From contig OZ242299.1 in NCBI GenBank assembly GCA_965207995.1, positions 62,001-126,000 of the forward strand: a stretch of DNA of 64,000 nt, read 5' to 3'. Position 1 is the first letter of the stretch. Each line of letters opens with the position of its first letter. This stretch comes from DAOUKH01 sp965207995 (lineage in GTDB: Bacteria; Chloroflexota; Dehalococcoidia; SHYB01). Below the pieces are notes generated by a model. That model searched no databases. It was not told the origin of the DNA and was given only the letters and a program-made list of their open reading frames with translations. Shown here in pieces: positions 1 to 10,100 of this stretch. A program made the position numbers and the translations under genes.

Positions 1-96
1 GCCCACCGCGCCCTCATGACGTCCATCTTCCCCAGTCAAGCGACGGTCACCAGCGCCGATGACTTCGTCAAGGCGCTCGCGCCCGCGACGACGTGA
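1..96 (+). CDS. 3' end of an unidentified gene (partial)
   Basis: The first 96 bases form an open frame ending in TGA at 94-96. It gives 31 residues with the tail ADDFVKALAPATT, and the gene enters from the left of the window. Third codon positions are GC-rich like the neighbouring genes, so I read it as coding. It converges with the SDR gene across a 23-bp gap. Too little is present to name a family. Confidence 0.5.
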   Translation, partial: AHRALMTSIFPSQATVTSADDFVKALAPATT

Positions 97-119
97 AGAG
101 TCGAGGGACGCCTGGTCGG

Positions 120-857
120 CTACTGCCAGTAGTCCCCGCCGTTCACAAACAAGACCTGGCCGGTGACGTAGGCGGAATCCTCTGAGGCCAGATACACCGC
201 AGCATTTGCGATGTCGGCCTGCTTACCCAGACGTCCAAGTGGAACCTTCGCCAGCATGCTCTCCGGCGGCGGAGGGCGGTCCGATTCGATCATTCCGGGC
301 GAGATGACATTGGAGCGGACGTCCGAGGCCGCCAGCTCCATGGCAAGGCATTTTGCCAGGCCCACGATCGCGGCCTTGGAAGCCGCCACGTGACAACGCC
401 CTGGAGACAGGCCCCACGCGTTGGGCCCGGCAAGGAAGATCAGACTTCCCCTTTTCCGCTCAATCATCCCGGGCAATACGGCCTGGCAGATATGGAATCC
501 CGCGTCGAGGTTGACCGCTAGAACGCGGCGCCATTCCTCCGCGGGAATGTCCACGAATGGATTCCCAGGTCGGATGGCTGCGTTGTTCACCGCTATGTCC
601 ACTCGCCCGAAGTAGTCCATTACCTCGGCCATCATCGATCGCACTTGCTCCTCGTCCCCAACATCGGCGACGATCGGCAACGCGCGTCGCCCCATCTGCC
701 GTATCTCCTCGCTGACCGCTTCGACCGATGCGCGGTCCTTGAGGGCGTTCACGACGACGTCCGCGCCCTCCTTCGCCAACGCGAGCGCGATAGCCCGCCC
801 GATGTTCCGGCCCGATCCCGTCACGAGCGCCACCTGATCTTGCAGCTTAACAACCAC
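120..857 (-). CDS. SDR-family oxidoreductase lacking the catalytic Ser/Tyr
   Basis: A 245-residue classical-length short-chain dehydrogenase/reductase. Seen: the cofactor glycine motif TGSGRNIG (13-20), the acidic residue of the adenine pocket near D65, NNAA (91-94), the conserved Asn116, and a C-terminal VTGQVLFVNGGDYW strand typical of the family. Odd: where family members have Ser and then Tyr-x-x-x-Lys, this protein has LAGPN (142-146) and HVAASK (156-161), so Lys161 remains but Tyr is Val157 and Ser is Ala143/Gly144. It therefore probably binds NAD(P) but cannot use the usual proton relay. Substrate unknown. The start is GTG with an AGGAAGG stretch immediately upstream, so the exact start is uncertain. 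It stands alone, convergent with the gene at the left edge. Confidence 0.9.
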   Translation of the reverse strand: MVVKLQDQVALVTGSGRNIGRAIALALAKEGADVVVNALKDRASVEAVSEEIRQMGRRALPIVADVGDEEQVRSMMAEVMDYFGRVDIAVNNAAIRPGNPFVDIPAEEWRRVLAVNLDAGFHICQAVLPGMIERKRGSLIFLAGPNAWGLSPGRCHVAASKAAIVGLAKCLAMELAASDVRSNVISPGMIESDRPPPPESMLAKVPLGRLGKQADIANAAVYLASEDSAYVTGQVLFVNGGDYWQ

Positions 858-1013
858 CCCTTCCTACCGCCCCAATCCAACGGACGACATGCCGAATCGG
901 CGCATTATCAGCGATTGCCCACCCGCCCACAAGCTCAGGAGTTCGACGGGCGCGAGTCGACGTCCCCTGGGCGGCAGCGCGCGGGTCGGGCCAACGGCCG
1001 GGACCACCGCTCC

Positions 1014-1235
1014 TTAGACGCTCAATTGGCTCGCTCGGTGACTTACCTTCAATCCTCCATGTGTGGGAGGTCTCTCCGAAATCCACTGCTCGATGTCTCC
1101 CAAGCGCCAGCGCACCGCGCGGGGACCGACTCGGACCGGATGGGGGAAGTCACCAAGGTCTGCCAAACGGTAGAGGGAAGCGCGACTCAGGCCGACCAAC
1201 TGTTCAACCTCTTTCCGTCTGAGTAACCGGTTCAT
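1014..1235 (-). CDS. AlpA-family MerR-like excisionase/regulator
   Basis: A 73-residue protein of the AlpA type: LLRRKEVEQLVGLSRASLY is the winged-helix recognition segment and GPRAVRWRLGDIEQWISER the conserved wing and C-terminal helix. In P4-like islands AlpA proteins activate or direct integrase-mediated excision. The chosen ATG at 1235 has AGGAG seven bases upstream and gives the usual family length. The frame continues upstream without a stop, and two further in-frame ATGs at 1358 (GGGAGG upstream) and 1397 (AGGAG upstream) also have good ribosome sites, so longer forms of 114 or 127 residues are possible. It lies at the opposite end of the island from the integrase. Confidence 0.75.
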   Translation of the reverse strand: MNRLLRRKEVEQLVGLSRASLYRLADLGDFPHPVRVGPRAVRWRLGDIEQWISERPPTHGGLKVSHRASQLSV

Positions 1236-1982
1236 GTGGACGCTCCTGACCGTCTCGCTGATTCCCTCAAAGCTGAAGGCCCCGCCGTCCTTGCCGGCGA
1301 CGCGGGGATTGATCGCGGCCCGGTCCGCCTTCACCTTGTTTGTCGTACCCTCTAGCATACTGTTGCCTCCCAAGTTGTTCTTCACCCCGATGCCCATTCG
1401 CCTTGCTCCTTCCAGGTCTGAAGACTGCTCCGCCCCTCGGCCCTGGACTTAGGGCCGCCCGTGGAAGGTCTCGCTGGGGACCGCAAATTCCAATGCTAAG
1501 GGGCGTGCCGTGAATGCGGTACCGGTTGCTATTGCAACGGGGTGTGCAAGCGACAAACCCCTTCCATGGTTAATCTCCTATGGGATTTCCACCGGCGGCA
1601 GGGGCTGCTGCGCGGGCTTACCTCGACGGGACGCGGGAGCGGCCTCGCATGGATCCTTAGATCATGTGCTAGAGCCGTCCGAACGCGCACGGTCTACATC
1701 TCCTGAAATGGACACTAGTCGGAAAGGCTAAAGGAAAATCCCGGAACGCAATACCCTCCCCATATGGGGAGACTCCCCGACCGACAAAATCCTTTTATTT
1801 CTCTAGCTTAAGGCGATTCCTGCGGCTGCAGAGATCCGCGCGAGCCCTTCCCGACGAGCGACGGCGACGCTCTCGTCATGCGGGTTCGACCGCAGCAGTT
1901 CGCGAGGACTGCTCCGTCTACATCACAATCGATCCCACAGTGCAAACGCGGCGGTGGGTGCGATGTTTAGTTCGCGCCCTGA
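1236..1982. other. Non-coding region between alpA and the helicase gene
   Basis: No convincing gene beyond a possible N-terminal extension of alpA up to 1397. Two perfect inverted repeats stand out: CTCCCCATATGGGGAG at 1756-1771, and GTTGC-tatt-GCAAC at 1525-1538. Either could be an operator for alpA or part of a terminator for the helicase operon that ends at 1983. At 1877-1890 the string CATGCGGG followed by TTCGA resembles the 3' part of the tRNA-Glu gene at 15880, so this may be where the island ends. Confidence 0.5.
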
Positions 1983-4900
1983 TCAGGAATCCGGCTCAAA
2001 GACGAGCTCCGGGACTACCACTTCCCAGGCGTCGTTGCGAAAGCCAGCCCGATACTGTGGCTCCGAGCGTTCCTGGTCCCAGGTGGCAATGGCGAAGACG
2101 GTGGCGGAGACGCAGCGCATGTCATCGGGGGCCTCGAAGCCGCTGGCAAGCTCGCCTACTACCGTCTCGTGGCAGTCTACGAGCTGCCAGCGATTTGAGC
2201 CCACGCGTACCTCCAGCACGTCTCCCGGCGAAAGCGCGGCAATAGCGCCGTGCACCGGATGGCCAGACGGCTTGTAGCCCGCGAAGCCAAGAAAGACATC
2301 GCGCAGGCTGAGCCGACGATAGCGCCGGGCAAGTTCCGACCGGGCCGATGGCAGATCGGCAAGTGCTTCACGGCGCAGCACTGAGGAGATGTCCGACAGA
2401 GCATCCTGGACAACATGCCGCCCCGGAAAGCGGGTCAGGGCGAGGGTCTGCCGCGCGCGGGTCATGGCCACGTAGTAAAGCCGGCGGGGAGCATCGGGAT
2501 CCTCGCCGGGGCCGACGCGGTCCCAGCCCCCATCCAGAACAACGACGTGGTCGAACTCCAGGCCCTTGGCACGATGGGCAGTCAGCAGCAGCAGTCCGCG
2601 CTGCCGGCGACGGGCTTCCCTGCCCCATTCGGCCAACCACTCCATGAAGTGGTCCACCGACGTTTCCGCGCTACCGGTCTCTTGCTTGTACTCGGCTTCG
2701 GCCTCCCGCAGGAATTCAATCCACGGGCCCGAGGGCTGGCCGTCCAACCACTCGAGCAAATCCGTACTCGTCATCAACGGGGTGTCCCGTCGGCGCAGCC
2801 AACGCACAAGCGCCCGGGTCTCCCGCAGGTGCCAGAAGCCAGAGAAGTCTTCGTTGGCCATTTGCGCCGGGATCCCATCGATCTTGCATTGGCTACGCAC
2901 GGGGTCCAAGTAGCTCCACTCGCGCGCCACGACCGCGCATCTCGACCAACTCCAGTTCGGATCCAGACCCGACAGCCGCTTCAACTCAGCTACGGTCACC
3001 TGCGCTTGAGCAATGGGGTTGTCGCCGGCCGGCAGTATCTGGACTCGACCGCGGGCGACCGGGTCCTGTTCAGTCCAGGATCCGCCAGGCGGCTCCTTTT
3101 GCCGCGCCCGGTCGACGTGGATCGGATGGTCGGTCTTCATCCGCTGCCGGGCCGGTGCGATCACGGCATTGGCGGCCGCGACGATGTGGCCGGTCGAGCG
3201 GTAGTTGTCGGTGAGGAAGGCTGGCCTGGCTTCATAGTCCTTTTCAAAGCGCCGAATGAAGGCCACCGAAGACCCGGCGAAAGCGTAGATGTTCTGATCG
3301 TCGTCTCCGACCGCGAAGAAACTCAGTTTGTCGTCTTCGTCAGCGAGGGTTCTGCCTGCCAAGGCGGAGATCAGCTCGTACTCATCGCGGCCGACGTCTT
3401 GGTATTCGTCTACCAGTATCCAGCGAAAGCCCGCTAGCAGCCGCGTCCGGTATTCATCTGCTTCCTCGGGAGGAAGGCCCTCGCCACGCAGCAAGGCCAC
3501 CGCTTCACGAAGTATCTCTTGGAAGTCCTTGTCGTCCAGGCGATTCGCGCGCCCCGTAAAGCTGGCGCCGACCAGCCGCATGGCAAGCGCATGGCAGGTG
3601 AGCACGACCACCCCGCGGGCATCGTCGTCGACCAGATCGGCAAGACGGCGGCGGATCTCGATCGCTGCGTGCCGGTTGTAGGCAAGGGCTAGGATGCCGC
3701 GAGGATTCTCCCGCTTGGCGCGTATGAGGTACGCGATACGATGCACCAGCACCCGCGTCTTGCCGGAGCCGGGGCCGGCGAGCACCAGCACGTTGGTCTG
3801 CTCCCGGTCGTCCGCCACGGCGCGGCGCTGGATCGGATTGTTCAGGCTCTCGACGATGGTCTGCCACGATTCCGGCGTGGTCTGGCGAAGGACTTCCTTC
3901 TCCCCGGTTGGCAGCCAGCGGCGCAGAAACTCATCCCGGCGCAAAGTGAAATAGTCCACGGTGAGGCGCACAGCATCGGCCATGGCGCGAAGGCCCCGCT
4001 GCACGTATTCGGCCATCACGTGAATCTGCAAGATCCGTTCGTCGTAATGGAGCTTGAGGGAGGCAAAGTCGGTTTGGGCGAAGCCGCGTCTTTCTGGCGT
4101 CAGGCGGATGGTCATGGCAGGCCGAAACACCGACAGACCTTTATTCAAGCGAACGACCTCCTGCTCGTGCAGCCAGAGCAGGGCGCGGTCCATCAGCCTG
4201 GAGGGATCCTTGACCTCGCTCCTCAGGACCAAGTCCGAGTTGATCGTGGTCAGCAACTTGCCTAGCGTTGTCTCGGCCAGCAGGTCTGTGCCTCGACTAT
4301 CCGGCGGCAGGCTCTTGAGCAGATGGTCCAGAAGACGGCCAGCGGCCGCGCGGCGCAGCTCGGCCGTCTTCTTCAGGGATTCCCAGTCGCGCTGTAACGT
4401 TACGTGGATGGTCTCATTGTCGCGTCCCCGAACGCCGAGGCTTCCCCCGCCGCCACCCTCACCGCGCCCGTCGGCGGCAATGCTCCGGACGCTCCGTCGC
4501 AGGAGTTCCGGCAACGCGGAGGCGTGGCCGTCGTCCCTAAGCCGTTGGGTGGCGAGGCGGAGATGCAGCGGGGAGGCGTCTCCCTTTTGCATGTCTGGGG
4601 CCCATTCGCGCAAGAGGTCAATGAGGGCTTCCTCAAGCGAAGCCGCCTGCTTGAAGCGTTCGTGCGAGGGACGCTGGACACCTCGGTGTACGAAGGCGGT
4701 CAGCACGGTATCGTTGCTGGCTATGCCAAGCCGCTCAAGGTCATAAAGCGCACCCCGCACTCCCTCAGAGGTCAGGCCTGACGTGACCATGAGCTCATCG
4801 GTGGAGATGCCCTCATCAGCATCCGCCTCAATCAGCGCCTCGGCGATGGTCAACAACTGCCGCCGGTACGTGTTAGCTATGTCCGCCTTGGCAAGTCTCG

Positions 4901-7160
4901 TTCGAACCTGTTCGATGGAGTTGACCCGGAGAGACGAGGGGAAGACCTGGACTTGGTTCTCCTCTCGGGTCAGCAGTACCGCCTCCTCCAGCCAAGCCAC
5001 GGCGGTCCGCACGCGGGTGTCATCCGTAGCGGAGTCCCGCTCGAACTCTTTGTCATCGTCCTCTCCCAGGATTTCGGCGGGAGTGGCCACCACCTCGCCA
5101 CCCAAACGTTTCTTCCGGTCCAGGTTCCGCAGCGCCCTTAAGACCCCGTGGATTTCCCGCCGTGTGAGCCGCGAACGAGCTGACATGCCGAACTGGCGCT
5201 CCACATCGTCCTGTGTGTACAGCAGCACGCACCGCGCGGCCCCTTGGTCTCGGCCAGCGCGGCCCGCCTCCTGCAGATAGTTCTCTAGGGAACCAGGAAT
5301 ATCGGCATGAACTACGAGGCGGATGTCCGGTTTGTCGATCCCCATGCCAAAGGCGTTGGTGGCAACGATGACCCGCAGGTCACCACGGATGAAGGTTTCC
5401 TGGACGTTCTTCTTGGTTTCCGGCGGCAATCCTGCATGGAAGTGGCCCGTGGCGATTCCCTTGGCCTGCAAGAATTCCGCCACCTCTTCGGTCTGCTTCC
5501 GCGTCGCGCAGTAGACGATCGCGCCGCCCGGTTCATCCGCCGGAAGATCGGCCTCAATGATCTGGTGGATGTGCGCGAACTTCTCGCTGGTACTTGTCTG
5601 GACCACCACGAATTCCAGATTGGTACGCTGGGCGCCGCCGTCGAAGACTCGCAATCTGATACCGAGTTGCTTCTGGAAGTAGTCCACGATTTCCGCCACG
5701 ACATCCAGTTTGGCGGTCGCGGTCAGACACAGGATCGGTGGCACCGGCTCCTTCCCTACCGCTTCGCGGATGAACCGCCCAACGTAGCGATAGTCAGGCC
5801 GGAAGTCGTGTCCCCATTGCGAAAGACAGTGGGCTTCATCCAGAACCCAGGCACCGATCTCACGTTGCTGCAGGACTCGGCGCACCGCGCGGCTACGAAG
5901 CTGCTCAGGGGAAATGATGAGGATGCCGGCATCTCCCAGCCGCACCCGATCCAGGGCATCGGCCCGCTCGGGCATGGACAGAAGGCCATTGATGGTTACG
6001 CACGAGCCGATGCCCCGTGCCTCCATGCCTTTGACCTGATCGGCCATGAGGGCGACCAGCGGCGAGATCACCACGGTCAGGGCGCCGGTCTTGTCGTAGC
6101 GGGACAGGGCTGGAATCTGATAGCAAAGCGACTTTCCGGTGCCGGTCGGCAGGATTCCGAGCACGTGCTCGCCCGCCATCGCAGCCTCCACGATGGACTG
6201 CTGCATGGGCTGCCCAGTTTCGTCGGCAGGCTCGGGCCGGAATTCTGAAAAGTCGAACCAGCGGGCGAGCTCCTTGCGCGCATCGTGGCGTCCTCTACAC
6301 CACTCGCAAGCGGCATTGGCGCAGGCGCTGTCGCGCAGCTGACGGACCAACTGTCCCGCCTCGGGGAATTGGTGGCGCACCCAGGGCGGCAACACGGAGT
6401 TGCCGCCGGACACCGATATCCACACCAGTGCATAGGCGAGGGCCCAGCCGTGCCGCGCGGCATTCGCTGAAACCACGCGAGCATGCGTTCGGCATGAGTG
6501 GCCGACTAGATAGTCGTGGACTGCATCGTAGCCCTCGGCATCGGAGGGTCTGTGGGCTTGCCTCAGCGATGCAAAGACCTGGTCGAATCCCGCACCACTC
6601 TGCCCAGTGGTAAGCCAATGCCAAGCCATCAAGAGGTCCCGTGGCGCATCGCGCAGGGCCTCCTGCTGGTTGTCGAAAACCTCTAACGTGAGCCTGGCAT
6701 CCAATTCCGGGTCATTGATGCGTCCGCGTCTGAGTTGCCCGTCCTGATAGTGCTTGACGAGGTGGTGATAAGGATTCTGGGGAAAGGCGAGGGGATTAAG
6801 TCTGAGCGTGTCGACCGCCGGCAGCCGCAAGAGCCGCAATCGGGAATTGGCGGCTTGTAAGTGCGGCAGGTCGAAATCGATCAGGTTGTGGCCGAGCAGG
6901 AACTCCGCCCCATCGGCAAGATCGTCAAGCTTGGCCAATGCCCCGGCCAAGCCGCCGCGCTTCACCGAGAAGTTCAGGGACTGACCGGTATCCGGTCGTA
7001 TTCCCGCAAGCGCTCGGATGCGGTTGTCCCGGGGGCCGACCTCCAGGTCTATGGAGAGGCAGGGGACAGAGGGGGGGTGCCCACTGCCTGGCGCCGCAGG
7101 GAATGACTTAGGCGCTGATCGACCTAGGGGATTCCCAACCGTGCCGTCCGGAGGATCCAT
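1983..7160 (-). CDS. DEDD exonuclease-RecQ helicase-UvrD helicase fusion
   Basis: A 1,725-residue protein with three enzymatic modules. (1) Residues about 25-190: a DEDD-type 3'-5' exonuclease with SIDLE, GHNLIDFDLPHL and a third motif NDPELDARLTLEV, where the usual His general base appears to be Asn. (2) About 310-660: a complete RecQ core with GTGTGKS, DEAHCLSQWGHDFRP, TATA, ATNAFGMGIDKPDIR and QEAGRAGRD. (3) About 1120-1570: a UvrD/Rep-type SF1 helicase with AGPGSGKT, VDEYQD, GDDDQNIYAF, NYRST, HRAKGLEFD and YVAMTRAR. A linker of some 450 residues separates the helicases. I chose ATG 7160, 26 bp after the preceding stop; an in-frame TTG at 7202 overlaps that gene by 17 bp. It is the last gene of a three-gene run with the PLD-SNF2 and methylase genes, so it probably processes foreign DNA with them. 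Confidence 0.88.
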   Translation of the reverse strand: MDPPDGTVGNPLGRSAPKSFPAAPGSGHPPSVPCLSIDLEVGPRDNRIRALAGIRPDTGQSLNFSVKRGGLAGALAKLDDLADGAEFLLGHNLIDFDLPHLQAANSRLRLLRLPAVDTLRLNPLAFPQNPYHHLVKHYQDGQLRRGRINDPELDARLTLEVFDNQQEALRDAPRDLLMAWHWLTTGQSGAGFDQVFASLRQAHRPSDAEGYDAVHDYLVGHSCRTHARVVSANAARHGWALAYALVWISVSGGNSVLPPWVRHQFPEAGQLVRQLRDSACANAACEWCRGRHDARKELARWFDFSEFRPEPADETGQPMQQSIVEAAMAGEHVLGILPTGTGKSLCYQIPALSRYDKTGALTVVISPLVALMADQVKGMEARGIGSCVTINGLLSMPERADALDRVRLGDAGILIISPEQLRSRAVRRVLQQREIGAWVLDEAHCLSQWGHDFRPDYRYVGRFIREAVGKEPVPPILCLTATAKLDVVAEIVDYFQKQLGIRLRVFDGGAQRTNLEFVVVQTSTSEKFAHIHQIIEADLPADEPGGAIVYCATRKQTEEVAEFLQAKGIATGHFHAGLPPETKKNVQETFIRGDLRVIVATNAFGMGIDKPDIRLVVHADIPGSLENYLQEAGRAGRDQGAARCVLLYTQDDVERQFGMSARSRLTRREIHGVLRALRNLDRKKRLGGEVVATPAEILGEDDDKEFERDSATDDTRVRTAVAWLEEAVLLTREENQVQVFPSSLRVNSIEQVRTRLAKADIANTYRRQLLTIAEALIEADADEGISTDELMVTSGLTSEGVRGALYDLERLGIASNDTVLTAFVHRGVQRPSHERFKQAASLEEALIDLLREWAPDMQKGDASPLHLRLATQRLRDDGHASALPELLRRSVRSIAADGRGEGGGGGSLGVRGRDNETIHVTLQRDWESLKKTAELRRAAAGRLLDHLLKSLPPDSRGTDLLAETTLGKLLTTINSDLVLRSEVKDPSRLMDRALLWLHEQEVVRLNKGLSVFRPAMTIRLTPERRGFAQTDFASLKLHYDERILQIHVMAEYVQRGLRAMADAVRLTVDYFTLRRDEFLRRWLPTGEKEVLRQTTPESWQTIVESLNNPIQRRAVADDREQTNVLVLAGPGSGKTRVLVHRIAYLIRAKRENPRGILALAYNRHAAIEIRRRLADLVDDDARGVVVLTCHALAMRLVGASFTGRANRLDDKDFQEILREAVALLRGEGLPPEEADEYRTRLLAGFRWILVDEYQDVGRDEYELISALAGRTLADEDDKLSFFAVGDDDQNIYAFAGSSVAFIRRFEKDYEARPAFLTDNYRSTGHIVAAANAVIAPARQRMKTDHPIHVDRARQKEPPGGSWTEQDPVARGRVQILPAGDNPIAQAQVTVAELKRLSGLDPNWSWSRCAVVAREWSYLDPVRSQCKIDGIPAQMANEDFSGFWHLRETRALVRWLRRRDTPLMTSTDLLEWLDGQPSGPWIEFLREAEAEYKQETGSAETSVDHFMEWLAEWGREARRRQRGLLLLTAHRAKGLEFDHVVVLDGGWDRVGPGEDPDAPRRLYYVAMTRARQTLALTRFPGRHVVQDALSDISSVLRREALADLPSARSELARRYRRLSLRDVFLGFAGYKPSGHPVHGAIAALSPGDVLEVRVGSNRWQLVDCHETVVGELASGFEAPDDMRCVSATVFAIATWDQERSEPQYRAGFRNDAWEVVVPELVFEPDS

Positions 7161-7185
7161 GACGCTATAGCAACTTCGTTTGTGT

Positions 7186-10100
7186 TCAAGCCGGCAGCAC
7201 AACCTGATAACAGACGACGCCTAAGTCATCCTCAGTGATCGGCTCCGGAGCTTGTGAGGCTTGGGCAGGACGTAGTCCGAACCGTGCAACGACATCGACA
7301 ATGCGGCGGGCGCAGTCCGTGACGCTCATCCCGCCAGCTTCGTACTGCCGGCGCAGCTCCGACAGCTCTCGGAGCACTAGGTTGTTTCTGCCAACCGAGA
7401 GCGCCTGGTCCCCCTCGTTATATTCGGCGCCCCCGGGAGCATCCGGTGAGCGCAGCACGTCCAGCGCCCAACGCTGGCTGGCCGGCAGCGACGCAAGCCG
7501 TTTTTCGGGGTCGAGCAGCGCATTGTGCGCCGCGCATATGTCGGCGGCGGCCACCTTAAACAAGTGCTCCATGTCGATCCCTTGAGGAATCGGACACCCG
7601 GGCTGTTCTTTCGGATTGATAAGCCGGAGCATGGGCAGGTCCTCTCGATGCAGGATTCCTCCTGATTGAGAAACCATGCGCCAGTAGCGTTCATCCCTGC
7701 GGGTTCGACAGGCGAAGAATACTGCGGGTTCCGGCAGCGTTGGCGACTTCTGCACGAAAGCTGCGCCGATGCCCCAGGGCAGATCCCGAAGCCTGGTGAC
7801 TTCGCCTTCCTCCGCCGCGCGCCTAAGCAGAGAACGGAAGAGTTCACCGGCAAACGCCGAACCGCTCTCCCCGTCGCTCTCCTCCTCGTCCAGCAGGGTG
7901 ACGTCCCCGCGGGAGAGGCGTTCCACGAACGTCTGAAGATCCGCGTACACCTGCGACTCCGTCGCCACGCTGGCCAGAATCGGAGTCTCCATTCCTACCG
8001 AGGCGTTAGCCGCCATGATCTTCGCCTGGAGCTTGGCCTCCAACTCGAGCAACCTTTCCATGTCACCTTTCTTGGGTAACAGGGTGTAGAGGTACACCGT
8101 GTCGTGCGGGCTGCGCAAACGGATAATGCGTCCGTTGCGCTGCACCACGCGCTGCGGGTTCCAAGGCATGTCGAAGGAAAGCACCGCCTGGGCCTGCTGC
8201 AGGTTTTGGCCCTCGGAAAGGATATCGGTGCTAAGGATCACGTCGACCTCGCCGCCGTCGGGCTCAAAGCCGACTTCGCCGCTCACCGACTCCGGGCAGA
8301 ACCGCTCGAGCTCCCTGGTCCGCGCGTCTGCGCTGGTCTCGGAGCCGATTACCACCGTCCACTTGCGGCCTCCCAGGAGGTCGGGTTGCCGCTCGATGCG
8401 ATCCTTGAGGTAAACCGCCGTATCCTGGAAGGCCGTGAAGATGGCGACTTTGTCCGACGGTGTTGTCGCCATCACTCCCTTGAGAGCATCTAGTTTGGGA
8501 TCGGGGCTGTCGTCCAAGCTCTCAAGCCGTGTGGACATGGCTGCGAGGGTCTCCCTGTCCTTTTCCAAGTCGGTCAAGAAGTCATCCCTGAACCTATCGG
8601 CCGGGATCCCGCCCTCCGAGGCAGCCAACGCCTCGTCGATCAGGTCTGCCCCGAGGAACGTGTCGTCCTCGCTTACATCACCAACCAGATCCCTTATGAC
8701 CTCTGGCGGGGGGACGGCCTCATGCTCCACGATGACCCGAATCATGACGTCGTTGGCATCGTGCATCCTCTTCATGGTTTGCAGGGCCGCATACCAAGAT
8801 GACTCGAAACGCTTTAGGAGTTGCGACTGCATCAGTCCAGCCAGCGCTTCCTCAGATGCTGACTCCCCTTGCTTATCCACCCGGTAGGAAGACAATCGAT
8901 ACCGGGCCATCTTCAGCCCGCCAATTCCATCGTATATTGCTTGCACGATCCCAGGATGGACCTGGTCCAGGTCATAGCGGCGTTCGTCCAGCTCAGGCTC
9001 CGGAAACTTCACCGGCGTTCCATCGGAAAACCGTTCGTTTCGATAGCGCTCCTTGATAAAGGCTCGGTCCCGTCGCACTGTCAGCGCGTCGATCAGCGGA
9101 AACAGCTTCGCTTCCGAGAGGTTCTCGGACTTGGATGCCCCGGCATCAGCAAAGAATCTCCGCAGGCTGGAGATCCTCAGCGGTTGCCGGTTGAAGGCAC
9201 CGTCGTGCCGACCGAACAGCAAGAAGAGATTGTGCAGGTCCCACAACGAGTTGTTGACCGGCGTGGCGGTAAGGAGCAGCAGCCTCTTTGGCGTTCCACC
9301 CATCAACCGATCGAGTGCCGCATACCAGGTATTGTCCACGTTGCGGTACGCGTGAGCCTCGTCGATGATAACGAGGCGATACACGTCCTTGTTGACCCGG
9401 AGGACTCGTTGGGTTCCATTACGAACTAGTTGCCGGTCTTGAGCCAATTGTTGGTAGGACACCACAGTCCCCGGCAGGTTCTCCTCACTGAGACGTTGTT
9501 CCCAGAGCCGGTCGCGGAGCTGGGCCGGGGAGATGACCAGTACGTGTTCTCCCTTCTCTCGGGCGTACTCTCGAATAAGTGCGACGCCGATCTCCGTCTT
9601 GCCCATACCGACGCCGTCCGCGTACAGCACGCCGCCGTAGTCGTCCAAGATCCGCTTCGCCCGCGCCAGTCCGTCCCGCTGGAAGGTAGTGAGGGTGTGC
9701 AGTTCCGGGAGCACTGTGTCGTCGTCTAGATCGCCCTCGTAGAGCTCCAGCAGGGCCCGCAAGAAGACGGTCTGTGGGTCACTCTCCAAGAGCGGCGGAC
9801 GCAACAGATCCAGCAACGCCTCTCGAAAATCCGTAGCTTCTTCCCAGAGGCGCTGATGCCACTTCAACGCCATCCCAACGACATTGGGCTGGTAGTGCAC
9901 CATGCCGAGCTCCAGGTTCCTGGCAAGGCCACCCTGGGTGAGATTGGCCGAGGACACCAGAGCCGCGCCCGGTCCCGCCGGAGAGCCGGCATCGTTCAGT
10001 TCGCCGATGACATAGGCTTTGCCGTGCAGGAAGCGCTGAATGTACCGCCGCACAGCGACGCTGTCGGACTCGAAGAAGGTGGTCACGCGTTCCAGGACGG

